From Juglans regia (taxonomy: Eukaryota; Streptophyta; Magnoliopsida; Fagales; Juglandaceae): 64,000 bases of DNA. The notes beneath the pieces are model-generated. The model was not told where the DNA came from. It was given only the letters and a program-made list of their open reading frames with translations, and made no database searches. The stretch spans positions 14,284,237 through 14,348,236 of the forward strand of contig NC_049902.1 in NCBI RefSeq assembly GCF_001411555.2. Reading direction: 5' to 3'. Made by a program: the position numbers and the translations under genes. Numbering within the stretch: position 1 is the first letter of the stretch; the number at the start of each line of letters is the position of its first letter. This document shows, in pieces, positions 9,590-21,548 of this stretch.

Positions 9590-12291
9590 TGTAACATCTG
9601 AATCCAGCCAAGCCTGCTTTCTAAATTTTTCTTTGGCTTATTTGTTTTTTGAAAAAAAGCCCAAGCCCATAAGATCTTGTGCCAAATCCTCTTCTCACAC
9701 GGCTCCATCACGTTGGTTTCCACTCCATCACGTACAGTGGATTGATATTCGTTAAGCAGTTGAGCATTTGTGTTTTTTTTTTTTCAAACTAAGGTTGCCT
9801 TCATCGCGTCTTTTTCCTCCGCAAACACGTCTTCCATTAGGGTACACGGGGTCGCCATATATATATATTCACGTTACGTACTGGGACTCATGCATGCATG
9901 TTTTAATCATCCTTAACCTTAGACCTCCTTGTTGCCGCACGTTCCTCCTCATCACGGAAGGCCAAACTGAGACCTCCACCCCACCACCATCTTAAGGTAG
10001 ACTCGGGGGAAACCAGTGTGCCAAGGTCTCCCATGCACAACAGAAGCCATCGTGCTCAAACATTGCCCAGCCCTTGCCAACCTCTAGTCAGCCACCGGTG
10101 CTCTGCCTTGCACCACCATACCCCACCAACGGAAGCCACTCCTCACCGCTGCCACCTAGCATCGTGAACCCTTGTAGTTATCGCACTGCCAAAGAGGCCC
10201 CTATTTTCCCTCACCAGAACAAAGTACTTCATCCCCATCCGGAGCACCCACTGCCCACCCTTACACCACCCCACAAGGCGCTAGCTCTCGTTGGAAGCCA
10301 CCAAGATGGCCATAGAAATTGCCATCCTCTACCCCCACACCACCATCGTCTCAATTAATCCACTTTGCATAAGTCCATCCCCCTTCCCACTATCTCTCTC
10401 TGTCTCCATGTTCCCTTTCTCGCTCATCACTCTCTCACTCCCACAATGTGCTGCCGCCGCTCCCAGCCTCGCCTCTGTCGATAGTCACCCGCGCTGCTGG
10501 CACTTGTAGCTCTCTCGGTAAGGATATGTCATATTCTCCTTCCTTGCCTAGTGAGTTTGGTTCAAAATGAGAAGTATAAAGGTGGTACTCCTGTAAAGCA
10601 TATTAGTATTTACGTAGGGTGGTATTATTGGTAACCAAAATTTTAAAGTGAACTTAGACTCACGAGGTCCTTGTCTGGGTATTGGGTCGTGGCTTGTAAA
10701 TAGGTGTTATGGGTTATGCTCCATTATGGGATGCACAAGTTTATGGGCCACGACTGGATACCATGAGTTGTGTATATTTTCGGGGTCGAGATCACGTGGT
10801 TGCATGGACAATTTTATAAAAACAATTTATGGAGTAATATGATCATATGTTTTAAATTGTGTATTGGTTTGGAGAAATCATGTGAAAATCAAAATATCTT
10901 AGAGAGAGTCGATATTTTAGAATTTTGAGGATTTTTAGACATTAAAGAAAAATATAGAATTTTATATCTTCTGTTTAATTACCAAGTATGTGTTTGAATT
11001 GAAATTTACGGAAATTACTTATTTATTTTATAAGTGATGAGTAATTTTGTTCGGCACTATCGAGAAAAATTTATGAAAAGCGAGTCCAGGTAAGCGGGGT
11101 TTTTATACTAGACTTTGCATAAAAATAAAATGGGTTGAGGTTGATTTTTATAAAATATGGATGTTTTGTTATGAAAAGAAATTTGAAACTATCCCAGTTA
11201 TTTGTTCTACATTAAACATGAAATTCTGTATAAGAATAAAGTATTTTCTAGCATGACTGATGTAGACATGAGTTGATTTTTGACATTCTGTTATTGAACT
11301 GAGAAAAATAATTGAATATGAAAATTTGATAATTTTTGCATATGATGTGAATATGTTTTGAAATTATTTTAGAAAATGTGAAATGATTTGAATTTCAGTA
11401 CTCTATTTTGATATGATGTGGCATTTGATATGGTGATTCTGATTCTGTTTTGACTCTGGTGATTCTGACTCTGTTTTGCTCTGATCTCTGGCCCTGTCAC
11501 GGGATATAATAGTGACCTTTAGCCATGGTATAATAGTGACTTATGGCCCTATCACGGGATATAATAGTGGTCTCTGCTCTAAGTGCAATCGCTTTGATAG
11601 CATGGTGATTTATGTTCTTATTGGCTTTCTGTAGAATGCACAACCCTACCATGGGGTTAAATATGGTCTTTGTTTCGATATGATGCTCTGATATATTCTG
11701 ATAGGATATGATAAGATGAAGATGTTCAGTTATGCTATGCCAAATGAATTTTGAATAAGAATATTTTTGAACTTTCGCTTTAATATTTTTGATAACATGT
11801 TTTGACTCTGCATTTTAAAAATAAAAAGTATTTTATTCTGCCTTCTGAACTCTATAAATAGTCATGTTTGCATACTAGTATATGTTCTCTGCTTATTGAG
11901 TTGTTGATAACTCGCCCCTTATCTCCAAACATTTTTCAGATATTTTTATGATTCAGCTGGAAAACATGAGTATGAAGTATTTGAAAAGTCTAATAATCAT
12001 ATATGAATAAGTGCTCAAGGTACAAGTATATTTTAAGGATCACATTTAGTGGTTTTATTGTTAGCAGTTATTTTTTATACGTCAAGTTATGGATAACTTG
12101 AGTCCTTGGGGAGATGTTATTTTATTTTATTGAGGTTTTGTTCAGTATTTCTATGGAGGGACACTAATTTTTGGAATGAACAAATGAGTTAAGTATTTTA
12201 TGGAGTTTTATGGATTTTATAGTTGTGATATTGGAGATGATATTAAGTGATAAGAGCTAACTCTCCGGACCTCCGAGACCAAGGCGTTACA
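9590..12291 (+). mobile_element. Solo LTR, 2.7 kb, probably Ty3/gypsy
   Basis: The segment begins TGTAACATCTG and ends GGCGTTACA, giving the inverted termini TGTAAC/GTTACA. It is flanked by a perfect 5 bp duplication, AGTGA, at 9585-9589 and 12292-12296. It contains no coding domain and no second copy of its start, which fits a solo LTR left by LTR-LTR recombination. It interrupts a hAT transposase between CMSNDI and MKSKYDKYWG. At 11490-11570 it holds three copies of a TCACGGGATATAATAGTG-like phrase. Short frames inside it (for example 10074-10358) look like chance in C-rich DNA. Orientation is inferred from resemblance to gypsy LTR 3' ends (GACCTCCGAGACC..GTTACA). Confidence 0.75.
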
Positions 12292-12296
12292 AGTGA

Positions 12297-13915
12297 TAAT
12301 GTCATTACTCATGCACATATCATTTAATGCATCTTCAATTATGTAGAGTTACTGAAAATATACATTAGTTGTCACATACAAAGAACCATAAATGTTCAAT
12401 GTAACGTCAAAAGTAAATTTCAGCAATTCTACAAAATCCATGCATTTCTCCAGTCATCACCAATGGGGTTCACAAATTGTTCATCCACATACACATAACA
12501 TTCAAAGGCTTCTTTTTATTTTTTGACGGTACTCAATGTCTAATATGTAGAGTTCCATCTAGTAGGAACATCCAAGCAAATCATTTCGCCAATAATGTTT
12601 TCCTTTGCCGCACAAGCCTTGAATTTAGAAAATCTTGATGGTAAAGATTTCACATGTCTAACGGCATTCTTAATCTTTGTTACAAATTCATAAACATAAT
12701 TCAAACAATCAAATTCAATGTATGGGTAGCACATCCCATGTGAAGAAATTCACCATCCAATATGGTACAATCATTAGCCTTTATTCTTCTCCTCATGTAA
12801 TTAACAACAATATCATTAGAGAATGCATTATCAATTATGATGGTCTAAATCTTATCAATACCTCATTCATGCAACCCAAGTCTAACACCTGCCCAATAAT
12901 TTCCCCTATGATCAAGAATTTGACAAAACTTAAGTATTTTCTTACACAATCTCCAATTACAAACAATAAAATTTACGATAATGAACATGTAGTTCATATT
13001 TTGCACCGATACCCAAGTATTGATGGTAAGACAAATTCTTTGACCATCCAATAGCTTTTTTAATTGTATATTCTCTTCATTATACATATTAAAACAATTC
13101 CTTTGTAAAGTGATTCGGGATGGTAATGTAAGTCTAAACTTTAAATCAGCTACAAACTCAATAAACCCACCATGCTTCACAAGCCTAAAAGGCAATTCAC
13201 ACCTGGGTGCTGCTACTCAGTCCCATGAATTTGCCTCGTCAAACTTACCACTAGTGCAAATTGTACTTTTTTTTCTTTCAAATATTTCTTAAAAATCTTT
13301 AAACATTTTTTAAAAATAAAAAAATACACCACTTCACTAATTGTCACTTCCTTAACCATTAAGAAAAAAATAAAAAAAATCCGAGTGCTAACTTTGAGAG
13401 GACAAACTCATGGGCCAAGTATAATTTTTCATTGACATCTAATAAAAATCTTAGTGATTAACACCCTAAGTTTTTCTGCATCATACTTCATAAGTCCTTG
13501 TGAACTACACACTCTTCCTTCCACATTCCTCTTAACACTAGGTTTGACTTTTTTGAACTCCTTTAATTCTAAAATGAGAAGTTTTACGCGTATTCTGGAA
13601 GTGGTGCGTCATGGATGAAGTGCCATTTTTTTAGTGGCAATTGAATAGCTTGGTGCAATAATTGCACTGAGTTTTTGGGCTATCACGATTAATAGGTTCC
13701 ACTCTAGTAAAGTGTTCCCATATTACCGATTGATTGTTATGTGTCGTTTCGGATTTCTTGAGTAAAAATGGGATGGAATGGGTAGAGTGTTGTGTATTTG
13801 TAGATGAAGGAGTTGGAAAACTCTCATACTCCTTCACATCCAATGGAATAGAAGAGGAGTCACCATCAACCTCCTGCATTGTATCAACATTACAACTCAT
13901 AGTATCTCCTTCCAT
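12297..13915 (-). pseudogene. hAT transposase, N-terminal half (broken)
   Basis: The first 94 residues (13915 down to 13634) end in a BED-type zinc-finger start, with VIWEHFTRV followed by CNYCTKLF. After a MITE insertion the protein resumes at 13195 with LPFRLVKHGGFIEF, then PSRITLQRN and RICLTINTWVSVQNMNYM. Next comes KIKNAVRHVKSLPSRFSKFKAC and LDVPTRWNSTY, classic markers of plant Ac-like hAT transposases. Below 12540 the reading continues, with stops, through DEQFVNPIGDDWRNAW to SNDI and then stops at the solo LTR. No intact frame spans it. Transposon ends were not identified. Confidence 0.75.
13205..13430. mobile_element. MITE, GGAAAATGCTA-type, inside the hAT pseudogene
   Basis: Arms: TACTCAGTCCCATGAATTTG from 13214, and TACTTGGCCCATGAGTTTG read leftwards from 13422. 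They continue as TCAAACTTACCACT and TCAAAGTTAGCACT. The core TCACTTCCTTAACCATTAAG is at 13340-13362. It separates the BED finger from the rest of the hAT transposase, so it inserted after that gene. Confidence 0.6.
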
Positions 13916-13930
13916 TTGTTATTAAGTAAT

Positions 13931-14761
13931 ATATAACAAACCACCAAAAGACCAACAATGAGAAAAATCAATATCACAATGAGAGAAAGACAACAATATG
14001 GAAGTATTTTGAAGATAAATTGACATAATCAAGAGAAAGAAACACATATTCTTATGCTCGTTGCTAAAAGGTATAGTAAAAACATAATGGCAACAACACT
14101 AATAACAACAAAGCGCTAAACAGTACACTAAAAATGGCAATAATTCCTAGGCCAGTATCAGATATTATCGATATACATCCACTTACGATAGACGGCATTT
14201 TGACTTGCCACCTAATAGAAAACGAAAGGTAGGAAGATTTATTTTTATGAAATAAAAGAATGTCTTTAAAGTATTGTATCTCATTTTATCTTATTTTATT
14301 ATTATAATTCTTTTAAATTCTACATAAAATATAATAAATAATTCAATTTTTTCAATTTTTAAAATAATAATAATATTAAAAAATTATATTCTAGTATTAT
14401 TTTATTTAACTTTTAACTTTCATTGCAACTAATCTCATCTTAACTCATTATTCAGACGACTCTCCTAAAGCAAATAATTTGGACTTTACTGCTACATATT
14501 CTCTATGCAAAGTGCTGTAAAAAAAAAAAAAAAAGCAATTTGACGTTGTAACGTGTATGGTAATGATCTGGAAAAGATATAGATCATGAAAAAAGTGGAT
14601 TTGATGAAAAATAATCAATAAATTAATTTCAGATAAAAAGATCACGAGTGTTCTTAAGTGGAACAGAACTTGTTGCAATTACAATACCATCATGCAGTCA
14701 TTCCTGTATGAAAATAATTAGAAAGGAAAGAAATACAAAGTGGTTCTATACCTTCGTTCAT
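13931..14761. other. Intergenic, with one ATCTCATTTTA-type MITE
   Basis: 14240-14455 carries the family blocks (TATCTCATTTTATCTTATTT, AAATATAATAAATAATTCAA, CTAATCTCATCTTAACTCA). The remainder, between the hAT pseudogene and the CACTA element, has no gene that I recognise. It may include the hAT 5' flank. Confidence 0.45.
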
Positions 14762-14817
14762 CACACAACAACATAATTGTCTTTTAGTGATGTTTGGAAA
14801 ATTGTAACAGTCCTCAA

Positions 14818-15010
14818 ACCGTCACTAAAAAATATTTTATGTGATGATTTTTGAAAACCGTCACTAAAAACAGATGAGTTTTTTTTTATTTTTACTTTCG
14901 AACGGAGAGTAAATTTATGTTTGAACGTCACATATACGTTCGAACACTGTGGCTACTTACGTGCGAACGTGAAATGTTTTGGTGCCAACGTTCGAATGTT
15001 AGTAAGTAAT
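14818..15010. repeat. CACTA left subterminal repeats
   Basis: Two CCGTCACTAAAAA units, then TTCGAACG / GTTCGAAC variants at about 14910, 14925, 14936, 14960, 14990 and 15008. These are the kind of short palindromic sites that bind the TNPA-type protein in En/Spm elements. Binding here is inferred. Confidence 0.65.
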
Positions 15011-15344
15011 GTTCGAACGTTAATTGTAAATTTAAATTAAATATGACTCTAATTTAAAAATTATGTGGTTTTTATAGTGCATAATTTGTGAACAAGTCTA
15101 AAAAATTATAATATATATTTATATACACACAATTTGTAAAATATAATTATATATTTATATGTATAAATATATTTATGTTTATATATATTTGAAATGCAGT
15201 GATTTAGTATTAAAGTTGAAAAATCTAACATTAAAAAAAATTGAGAATTGAAATTAAAAAACAATAGATATATTAAATAATATTGTTCCTTACATATATT
15301 AAAAGCAAAATATAAAATATGATAGAATTTCATAAACAACACTC

Positions 15345-16620
15345 ACATGAACGCGTTGTTCATGAAATTCGTACTCCGTATCTCTTCAGTCAAGCTATCA
15401 ACCTTCTCGTTGAGGATACCGACACGATGGGCTATCTCGGAGACAGACTCCTCTACATCCACGATCTATCGATCTATATGTGTAGTCAACTGTGAGATCA
15501 CCGCATCAACCCAAGCAGGCCGTGCATCTCCTGTAAATGTACTCATCGGCTTCTGACTACTACTCCCCACACTGGGCCTAGGCTGCATCGGAGGAGCTAA
15601 ATCCGCTATAGGGGGTGGCTGAGTTGAGGATACCCCCTCGCTTGTCCAATGCTACGTCGATGCGTGCTCATGTCAAGGGGTCTCATCTGATTTGTGACCT
15701 TCTCCTCCGGTTGGAATGGCTCTCTCCGAACAAGTAATGGGCGGCTGATTATGACACCGTATGGGAGGTTGTCCATGGAGACGATGCTTGCCTCGTAACA
15801 AATCCTCTCAAAGATGCACAGTGGCAAATCGATGGATCTCCACGTGCCACTCGTATAAAAAAATTGTGCCCAAGTCTGACTAAATGTGGTCTTATGTGCC
15901 ACAGGATCCAGGTTTGTTGCAACAATAAGCTGCAATGCCGAAGAAAGGTAGCAGATGTATTTGGTTGAAGTCGTTCTTTCTCTCGATCTGCATGTGGTCT
16001 CTCCCGGTGAGGACGTAAAAATCTTCATCTCGGTCATCATCCCGAGCCTCACCATCAGTACCCTCAACCTCTGACCGATCTCCATCTTTGGCATGATCTA
16101 CTAGTCTAGTTGGGCTAGTAGATGATGTAGAAGTGTCTACATCTGCATCTAGTGTGTCGTGTGTAGATGTAGATGTGTGAACGACGGCTGTGTCGCCAAT
16201 CTAAGAGTCAGCTGTAGTCAATGTCTCAAGTACTCGACGAATCTTGAGGAGCTAGGCCATCACATCCAATGAAATCTCAAAAGACACACGACATACAGTC
16301 ATGATGTGAAAGGATGCGTCTTAAAACATGGAGCATATCCCCATATAGAATTCCTGAACTATTGAGGGGAATACCTTTCCCTCAATGTGCAGATAGTTCC
16401 CCAGTCTCTATTGATGAACACATCTCTGAGGTTTATCTGCTCCCATTTGAGCTCGTTGAACTCATTGGACCTCTCGCTCTACCATAACAATACAAGCCCC
16501 GATCTGAATAGTATCCTCAGTGGCTCCTTCCCTCTCCAGTTTCCTGGTATACAAAAAATGAGTCATATCCTGAAAATAGAAAAGGAAAAAAAATTATTAG
16601 TACTTTTGATGCATTTTTCA
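15345..16620 (-). pseudogene. CACTA-borne opposite-strand gene (plant transposon protein type)
   Basis: On the minus strand a 162-residue frame (16094 to 15606) contains FSQTWAQFFYTSG, LPLCIFERICYEASIVSMDNLPYG, EEKVTNQMRPLDMSTHRRS and IGQARG. In another frame just downstream come PPPIADLAPPMQPRP and a heptad-rich tail (VISQLTTHIDR, VDVEESVSEIAHRVG, LNEKVDSLTEEI) suggestive of a coiled coil. This resembles the anonymous 'putative plant transposon protein' family often carried by CACTA elements, but that is recall and not a search. The upstream exon (16100-16620) holds acidic DTSTSS-rich sequence. At least one frameshift and several stops are present. The function is unknown; it faces away from the transposase genes. 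Confidence 0.4.
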
Positions 16621-16639
16621 TATTAATTTTAAATTATTC

Positions 16640-17470
16640 TGCATTAACGTTCGAACATAATATAACATATGTTTGAATGTTTTATCTAAAGAAAGATGCA
16701 TCTTCTTTAAATAAAAATTATATTAATGTTCGAACATAATATAATATACACGTTCGAATGTTAAAGGCATAACAGATAAAAATTTTGAAATGTGTTGCAT
16801 TCGAGCGTTATGCCTTCCAGTTCGACCGTATGGTTTTTACATTCGAACATCAATAATTTACGTTTGATCGCATGTTTTTTACACTCGAATGTAAATTATT
16901 GACTTCTGCAACATGGAAGACAAAACGGCGAATAAATTAAAAAGTTATACATTCGAACGTAAACGCATCGAAAAGTAATGTTCGAATATACAAAAGATAC
17001 GTTTGAACTTGGGAGGCCTATGCAATTGTAACGTCATACGTTCGAAGTTTCTATCAAAACGTTCGAACGTTTTGACACAAAATGCCTGTCGAAAATCACA
17101 TACCACGAGTCTAAGTGGCCAAATGAAATATACACTTTAAGAAACATTTCTACGGTGACCATTTGGCCAATGGCAACCCGTGGTGGCCGAAAAATAGAGT
17201 TAAAAATCTGGCCACCACTAACGTTTGGTTTATACAAAATCCTACTAAATCTTAAAAAAAAAAATGTAAAAGGACAAAAGAGGGAAGCCTACCTTTTTGT
17301 GACGGTTATGGCGGGGTTTGACGGTGGAGGTGACGGTTTGACAGTGGGGTGCAACGGTGGAGAGATAACAATTTAGTTCTAAGAATTACGTTTCTCGTTT
17401 CGGTTTTGGGCTTATATTCACGAAACGTTCGAACGTCATTCTAAGTCGCGTTCGAATGTTTGGAAATTTA
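16640..17470. repeat. CACTA internal GTTCGAAC repeat block
   Basis: About fifteen variants of ACGTTCGAACGT lie at 16640-17080 and again at 17410-17460. Between them (17090-17380) is a patch that could be the 5' region of the opposite-strand gene. A smaller open frame at 17034-17237 has no recognised motif. Confidence 0.55.
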
Positions 17471-17722
17471 ATTTCCAAAAATAAATTATTAATATTTTTT
17501 ATATATTATAATGTATACTATAACATATCCCCAACGTAATCTAATATATAGTATATAGTATGTATATAGTGTATTATATTATATATAGTATTATATTGCA
17601 TATTATATATATAACGTATATTATATATAGTTAATATATAATATAAGAAATATTATATTTTATAATATATACTATATATATAGAATATAGTGTATTATAT
17701 ATATATTATTTTATATACTATA

Positions 17723-18240
17723 CTATATATATAGTATAACATGATGTTTAGAATCTCTAGCTGAAAAGCTATTAACATGATCTCTTCTAATCTTATTTAT
17801 TTGTAAGTCTAGATTTTTAAATTGATTTTCAATATTACTAATTTCAGAGTCAGATAATACATGAGTGTCTGTCTTACTTAATACATTAATATGAGATTGT
17901 TTTGAGGTAGAAGCAGAATTACTAATAGTTAATTTTTCTAATTTACTAGAGATTTGTTCTAATAAATCATTTTTGCTTTTAGAAAAAGTAGTTTTTAAAT
18001 GAGATGAAATTTCGTGGGAAACAAACAAAGGGGTTTCTTTTTCTTCTTTAATAGTAAGTTTTATAGGAGATATTTGGGCTAGTTAATGCATATATTAATG
18101 TGTTTACAACATCTTCTATAGGTAAATCATTGTTAGTTTTAATCATTTGCATGTTTTCATCATATTTATAAGCATTTAATATCTGTGATCCCACTAGCCT
18201 TTTAATTGGCCAGTAAATCCTGTGATAATAATGTATGCTA
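17723..18240 (-). pseudogene. Gag-like polyprotein fragment of an LTR element or endogenous pararetrovirus-like element
   Basis: From 18220 downward the minus strand reads GFTGQLKG, a stop, then WDH, and on through DLPIEDVVNTLIYALT. A 101-residue open frame follows, rich in S, K and N, with SKLEKLTISNSAS and NQFKNLDLQINKI. The FTGQLK-WWDHYL signature is one I associate with plant reverse-transcribing element polyproteins of the caulimovirid-like type, but a copia or gypsy source is not excluded. It is a decayed fragment with no RT near it. A second fragment of the same kind, in the opposite orientation, flanks the LINE at 20060-20094 and 25747-26000. Confidence 0.45.
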
Positions 18241-18363
18241 CTTGATGATCAAACCGCCTGCTCTATCTGTTATCATGCATATGACCGGTTATACCGCCTA
18301 TTATCATTACTAGTAATATTATCTGTTTATCTATTTCTATCTATTTCATACCTGGGATATACG

Positions 18364-18385
18364 CATTTGGTATCAGAGTCATTAG
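18364..18385 (+). other. Primer-binding-site-like sequence (initiator Met tRNA)
   Basis: TTTGGTATCAGAGTC is the near-canonical TGGTATCAGAGC site used by many plant retroelements to prime on tRNA-iMet. It follows a leader (ATATGACCGGTTATACCGCC...). A second, mutated copy (TTTGGTATCATAGTC) lies at about 19994-20008 after the matching leader (ATATGATCGGTTATACTGCC at 19885). Confidence 0.6.
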
Positions 18386-18699
18386 TGATTATATTGTTAT
18401 ATTTTATTTTTACTACCTGTTATATTGTTATTTTAATTGCTGTTGAATAATTTATTGTTAAAATTATATTAGAATTGATAGATAAAATTAATATATATAT
18501 ATGTATTATATTGCATATTATATATATAACGTATATTATATATAGTTAATATATAATATAAGAAATATTATATTTTATAGTATATATTATAATATATACT
18601 ATATATATAGAATATAGTGTATTATATATATATTATTTTATATACTATACTATATATATAGTATTATATATACACTATATATAATGCTATCTACTATAT

Positions 18700-19880
18700 A
18701 TAGTATATTGTTGTTGTTAGTATAGTAATACTATATAGTAATGCTATTAGTATATAACATTATACCGTATAATATATTAGTATAGTATTAGTTTTATATA
18801 CTAATATATTATACGGTATAATGTTATAATATATAACATAATATATTAAGTATTATATATTATAGTCTAATATAATAATAACTATATATAATAATTCTAA
18901 TTCATTAAAATGTCTAAATTATAATTTAAGGCTTAAATTAGAAAATTTGATGAATAATATAAAAGATCTTAAGAGAAAATAACAATTAATAAGACAAGGC
19001 TATACATTCCAAAATGTCTAAATATCATATATATCAAAGTAGACAAACGGCAATAGAAGAATGAGAAGCTGATTGCAACTTCCTAAGAAACAATTGTCTT
19101 TTCGTATCATATATAATGATGTCTAAGTATCATATATACTAATACTATACTCTAATACTATATATATAATGGAAAAAAAAAATTCACACTATAATTAAAT
19201 TCATGTATGCATTTATAACAAGATATACAATCATTTTTATAATCTTTTCGTAGACCATATTTTATTGACTATAAGTTAGAATATTATTGACAATATTAAC
19301 ATATATATTTTCTCGTTGTTTTGTTAAAAATGTAAAAATTAATTCCTAATAATTGATATTAGATTATAAGAATATTTTATGTTCTTAATAAGTTGTCTAA
19401 AATAACATTACATCAAACACATCAATCGATTTAGCATAAATATGTGATATTATTATTATATTCATAAAACCTAGTATTGTTATTTTTATTAATTATGCTG
19501 TTTTTGCCATTAGCAAATCCTAATTCTCGGTTAGCTGTCTAATATTAATATTAGTATTACTATATTAGTACATAATACTAATATTAATATAGTAATTACA
19601 TATAATATTAAACTAATACTATAATAACATATTATATGGTATAATGTTATAATATATAACATTATCCTAATACTATTAGTACTTATCCTAATACTATTAG
19701 ATATATGCTAATACTATACAATAATACTATATATATAATGGAAAAACAATTCACAGTATAAGTAAATTCATGTATGCATTTATAACAAGACATACAATCA
19801 TTCTTATAATATTTTTGTAGACCATATTTTATTGAATATAAGTTAGGATATTACTAACAACACTAACATATATTAGTATT
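18700..19880. other. AT-rich retroelement leader or filler
   Basis: Mostly TA-rich DNA with internal duplications: the phrase with TTCATGTATGCATTTATAACA occurs at 19200 and 19768, each followed by AGA(T/C)ATACAATCATT. This shows an internal direct repeat of about 150 bp spaced by about 565 bp. No coding signal. Confidence 0.5.
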
Positions 19881-19902
19881 GCATATGATCGGTTATACTG
19901 CC

Positions 19903-19967
<65 letters not shown>
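19903..19967. repeat. (ATT)n microsatellite
   Basis: About 21 uninterrupted ATT units, placed in the leader between the GGTTATACTGCC phrase and the second primer-site copy. Confidence 0.9.
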
Positions 19968-20059
19968 GTAGCTATTTATTACTTGGAATTTATGTCTTTG
20001 GTATCATAGTCATATGCGATTATTTTGTTATATTATTGTTATATCACATATTATTGTTA

Positions 20060-20094
20060 CAGGTTTTACTGGCCAACTAAAAAGTTGGTGGGAT
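20060..20094 (+). pseudogene. Gag-like fragment, 5' piece
   Basis: Plus-strand FTGQLKSWWD, interrupted at 20094 by a LINE. The frame resumes after the LINE at 25747 with WWDHYLSNVASLSQDYS, the target duplication having copied GTTGGTGGGAT. Confidence 0.5.
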
Positions 20095-20189
20095 AATCAT
20101 TGATAGAGTCTCCTCTCTGGTGCGTCTAGAGGTGGTGTCCTAGGGTTTCAACGAGAGTCTTCGTTTTATCGAAGGGGGGCGGCGTCAAA

Positions 20190-21330
20190 ATGGAAAACCT
20201 TGAAGAAAGGTGGAGCCATCTAAAGTTAACGGAAGAGGAGGAAGAGATAGTGGTGAACCCAATGGGCAGTGAGGAGGAAATTCAAAAGAAAGGGGGCTTA
20301 AGCCTTGTGGGAAAGCTCTGTTCAGAGTGCACAGTGGGAAAAGAAATCATTTCCAAAACCATGGATAAAATATGGAGGATCAGTAAACGAGCTAGTTTCC
20401 AGGAGGTGGAAAGGAACGTTTTTGTAATTACTTTTGCTACTCATGCTGACAAATCTAGAATTTTGGAAGGAAAGCCTTGGTTATTTGACAATGTGCTATT
20501 CGTTATTAAGCCGTTCGATGGAGAAATGCAACCTGGGCGCATCAATTTTGGCGTTGAATATTTCTGGCTCCAGTTGCACAACTTACCACTGGGTTTGATG
20601 ACTAGAGATTGGGGAGTACAGATTGGAGCTTTAGTGGGGCCAAGTCCTTGAGGTAGATGCTGGGGAAGATGGTATTGGGTGGGGAAAATTTCTTAGGGTC
20701 AGAGTAGAGGTTCAATTACAGAAGACAATCTCTAGGGGAAGGTTTATTTGCATGCAGGGGAAGAAGATTTGGATAAACTTCAAGTATGAGAAACTCCCTA
20801 GATTTTGTTTTTCATGCAGATGGTTAGTTCATGGGCCTCAAGGTTGCTCTAAGGGCGTTCAGGCTTTGGGGTCAGATGAATCTCAGTTTGGAACATGGTT
20901 AAGAGCGGATGACAATATGCGTAGGAGATCTTTCTTTCAGTCATCTGGTACCTACAATACCGCTGGGGTGGGATTAGACGGCAGTTCTAAAAATGGGGGG
21001 TTTCGGCAGAATACAGGTCAAGAACAGAGGAAAAGTTGGGACGATAGAGTTCCTCAACGAGCCTTTGATGGTGAAATGAAGCAGAAATCCATTACTCCAG
21101 ATAGCTCCGTAGCGGATACAGACAGCTTGGTTAGTGGAGAGCAAAGAGATATTCGGGTGCATCAATCTATTGGGACTAATGGAAAGGGAGTGGACACAGA
21201 AGGGAAAAGGGACGATGAGGATGCTAGACTTGCTTTGGGGCATGCACAAACAGATAGTGGTAATTCGGATTCCAAGAAAGTCAGAGGTCAGTTGAGGATG
21301 GAAACCATAGCAACAGAACAAGAAAGCTAA
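20190..21330 (+). pseudogene. LINE ORF1 protein (nucleic-acid-binding), one frameshift
   Basis: ORF1 proteins coat LINE RNA. The N-terminus has WSHLKLTEEEEE. A DUF4283 RNA-binding-like domain covers about residues 30-150 (ISKTMDKIW, VFVITFATHADKSRILEGKPWLFD, FWLQLHNLPLGL), followed after the frameshift by RGRFICMQGKKIWINFKYEKLP. The zinc knuckle CFSCRWLVHGPQGC (C-X2-C-X4-H-X4-C) is intact. One extra base in the GGGGCC run near 20636 breaks the frame, giving 153- and 192-residue pieces. The start at 20190 is the first ATG after a short leader. The Gln- and Ser-rich C-terminus has no motif. Confidence 0.85.
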
Positions 21331-21548
21331 TCTATTAAAGCAAGTGGAAGATGGAAACGTAAAGCTCATGGCCAAGGTACTTTACTATCTGAACCTATTT
21401 TGATTCTTGGTAGTAAACGCTCCATGAACAATCTGGTTGATATGCCTAATTTAGTGGAGGGGGTAAAAAAGAGTAAAATAATGGTGGCCATTCCTGAAGA
21501 GATTACTAATGTATCGGTGGAGGCTGGTAGTCAGCCCCGCCGAACAAT

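Larger units (their letters stand above)
17588..18672. repeat. About 150 bp AT-rich direct repeats around a gag fragment
   Basis: The AT-rich sequence at about 17588-17741 recurs, nearly identical apart from a short extra stretch, at about 18504-18672. Both contain ATATATAACGTATATTATAT and GAATATAGTGTATTATATA. Between them lies the minus-strand gag fragment and a tRNA-Met-type primer site. The arrangement could be a small LTR-like pair or a duplicated target. The sequence is low in complexity, so alternatives stay open. Confidence 0.6.

Noticed and set aside
10074..10509. Pro-rich frames of 94 and 72 residues
   Set aside because: They lie inside the solo LTR in C-rich sequence, overlap in different frames, and show no domain.
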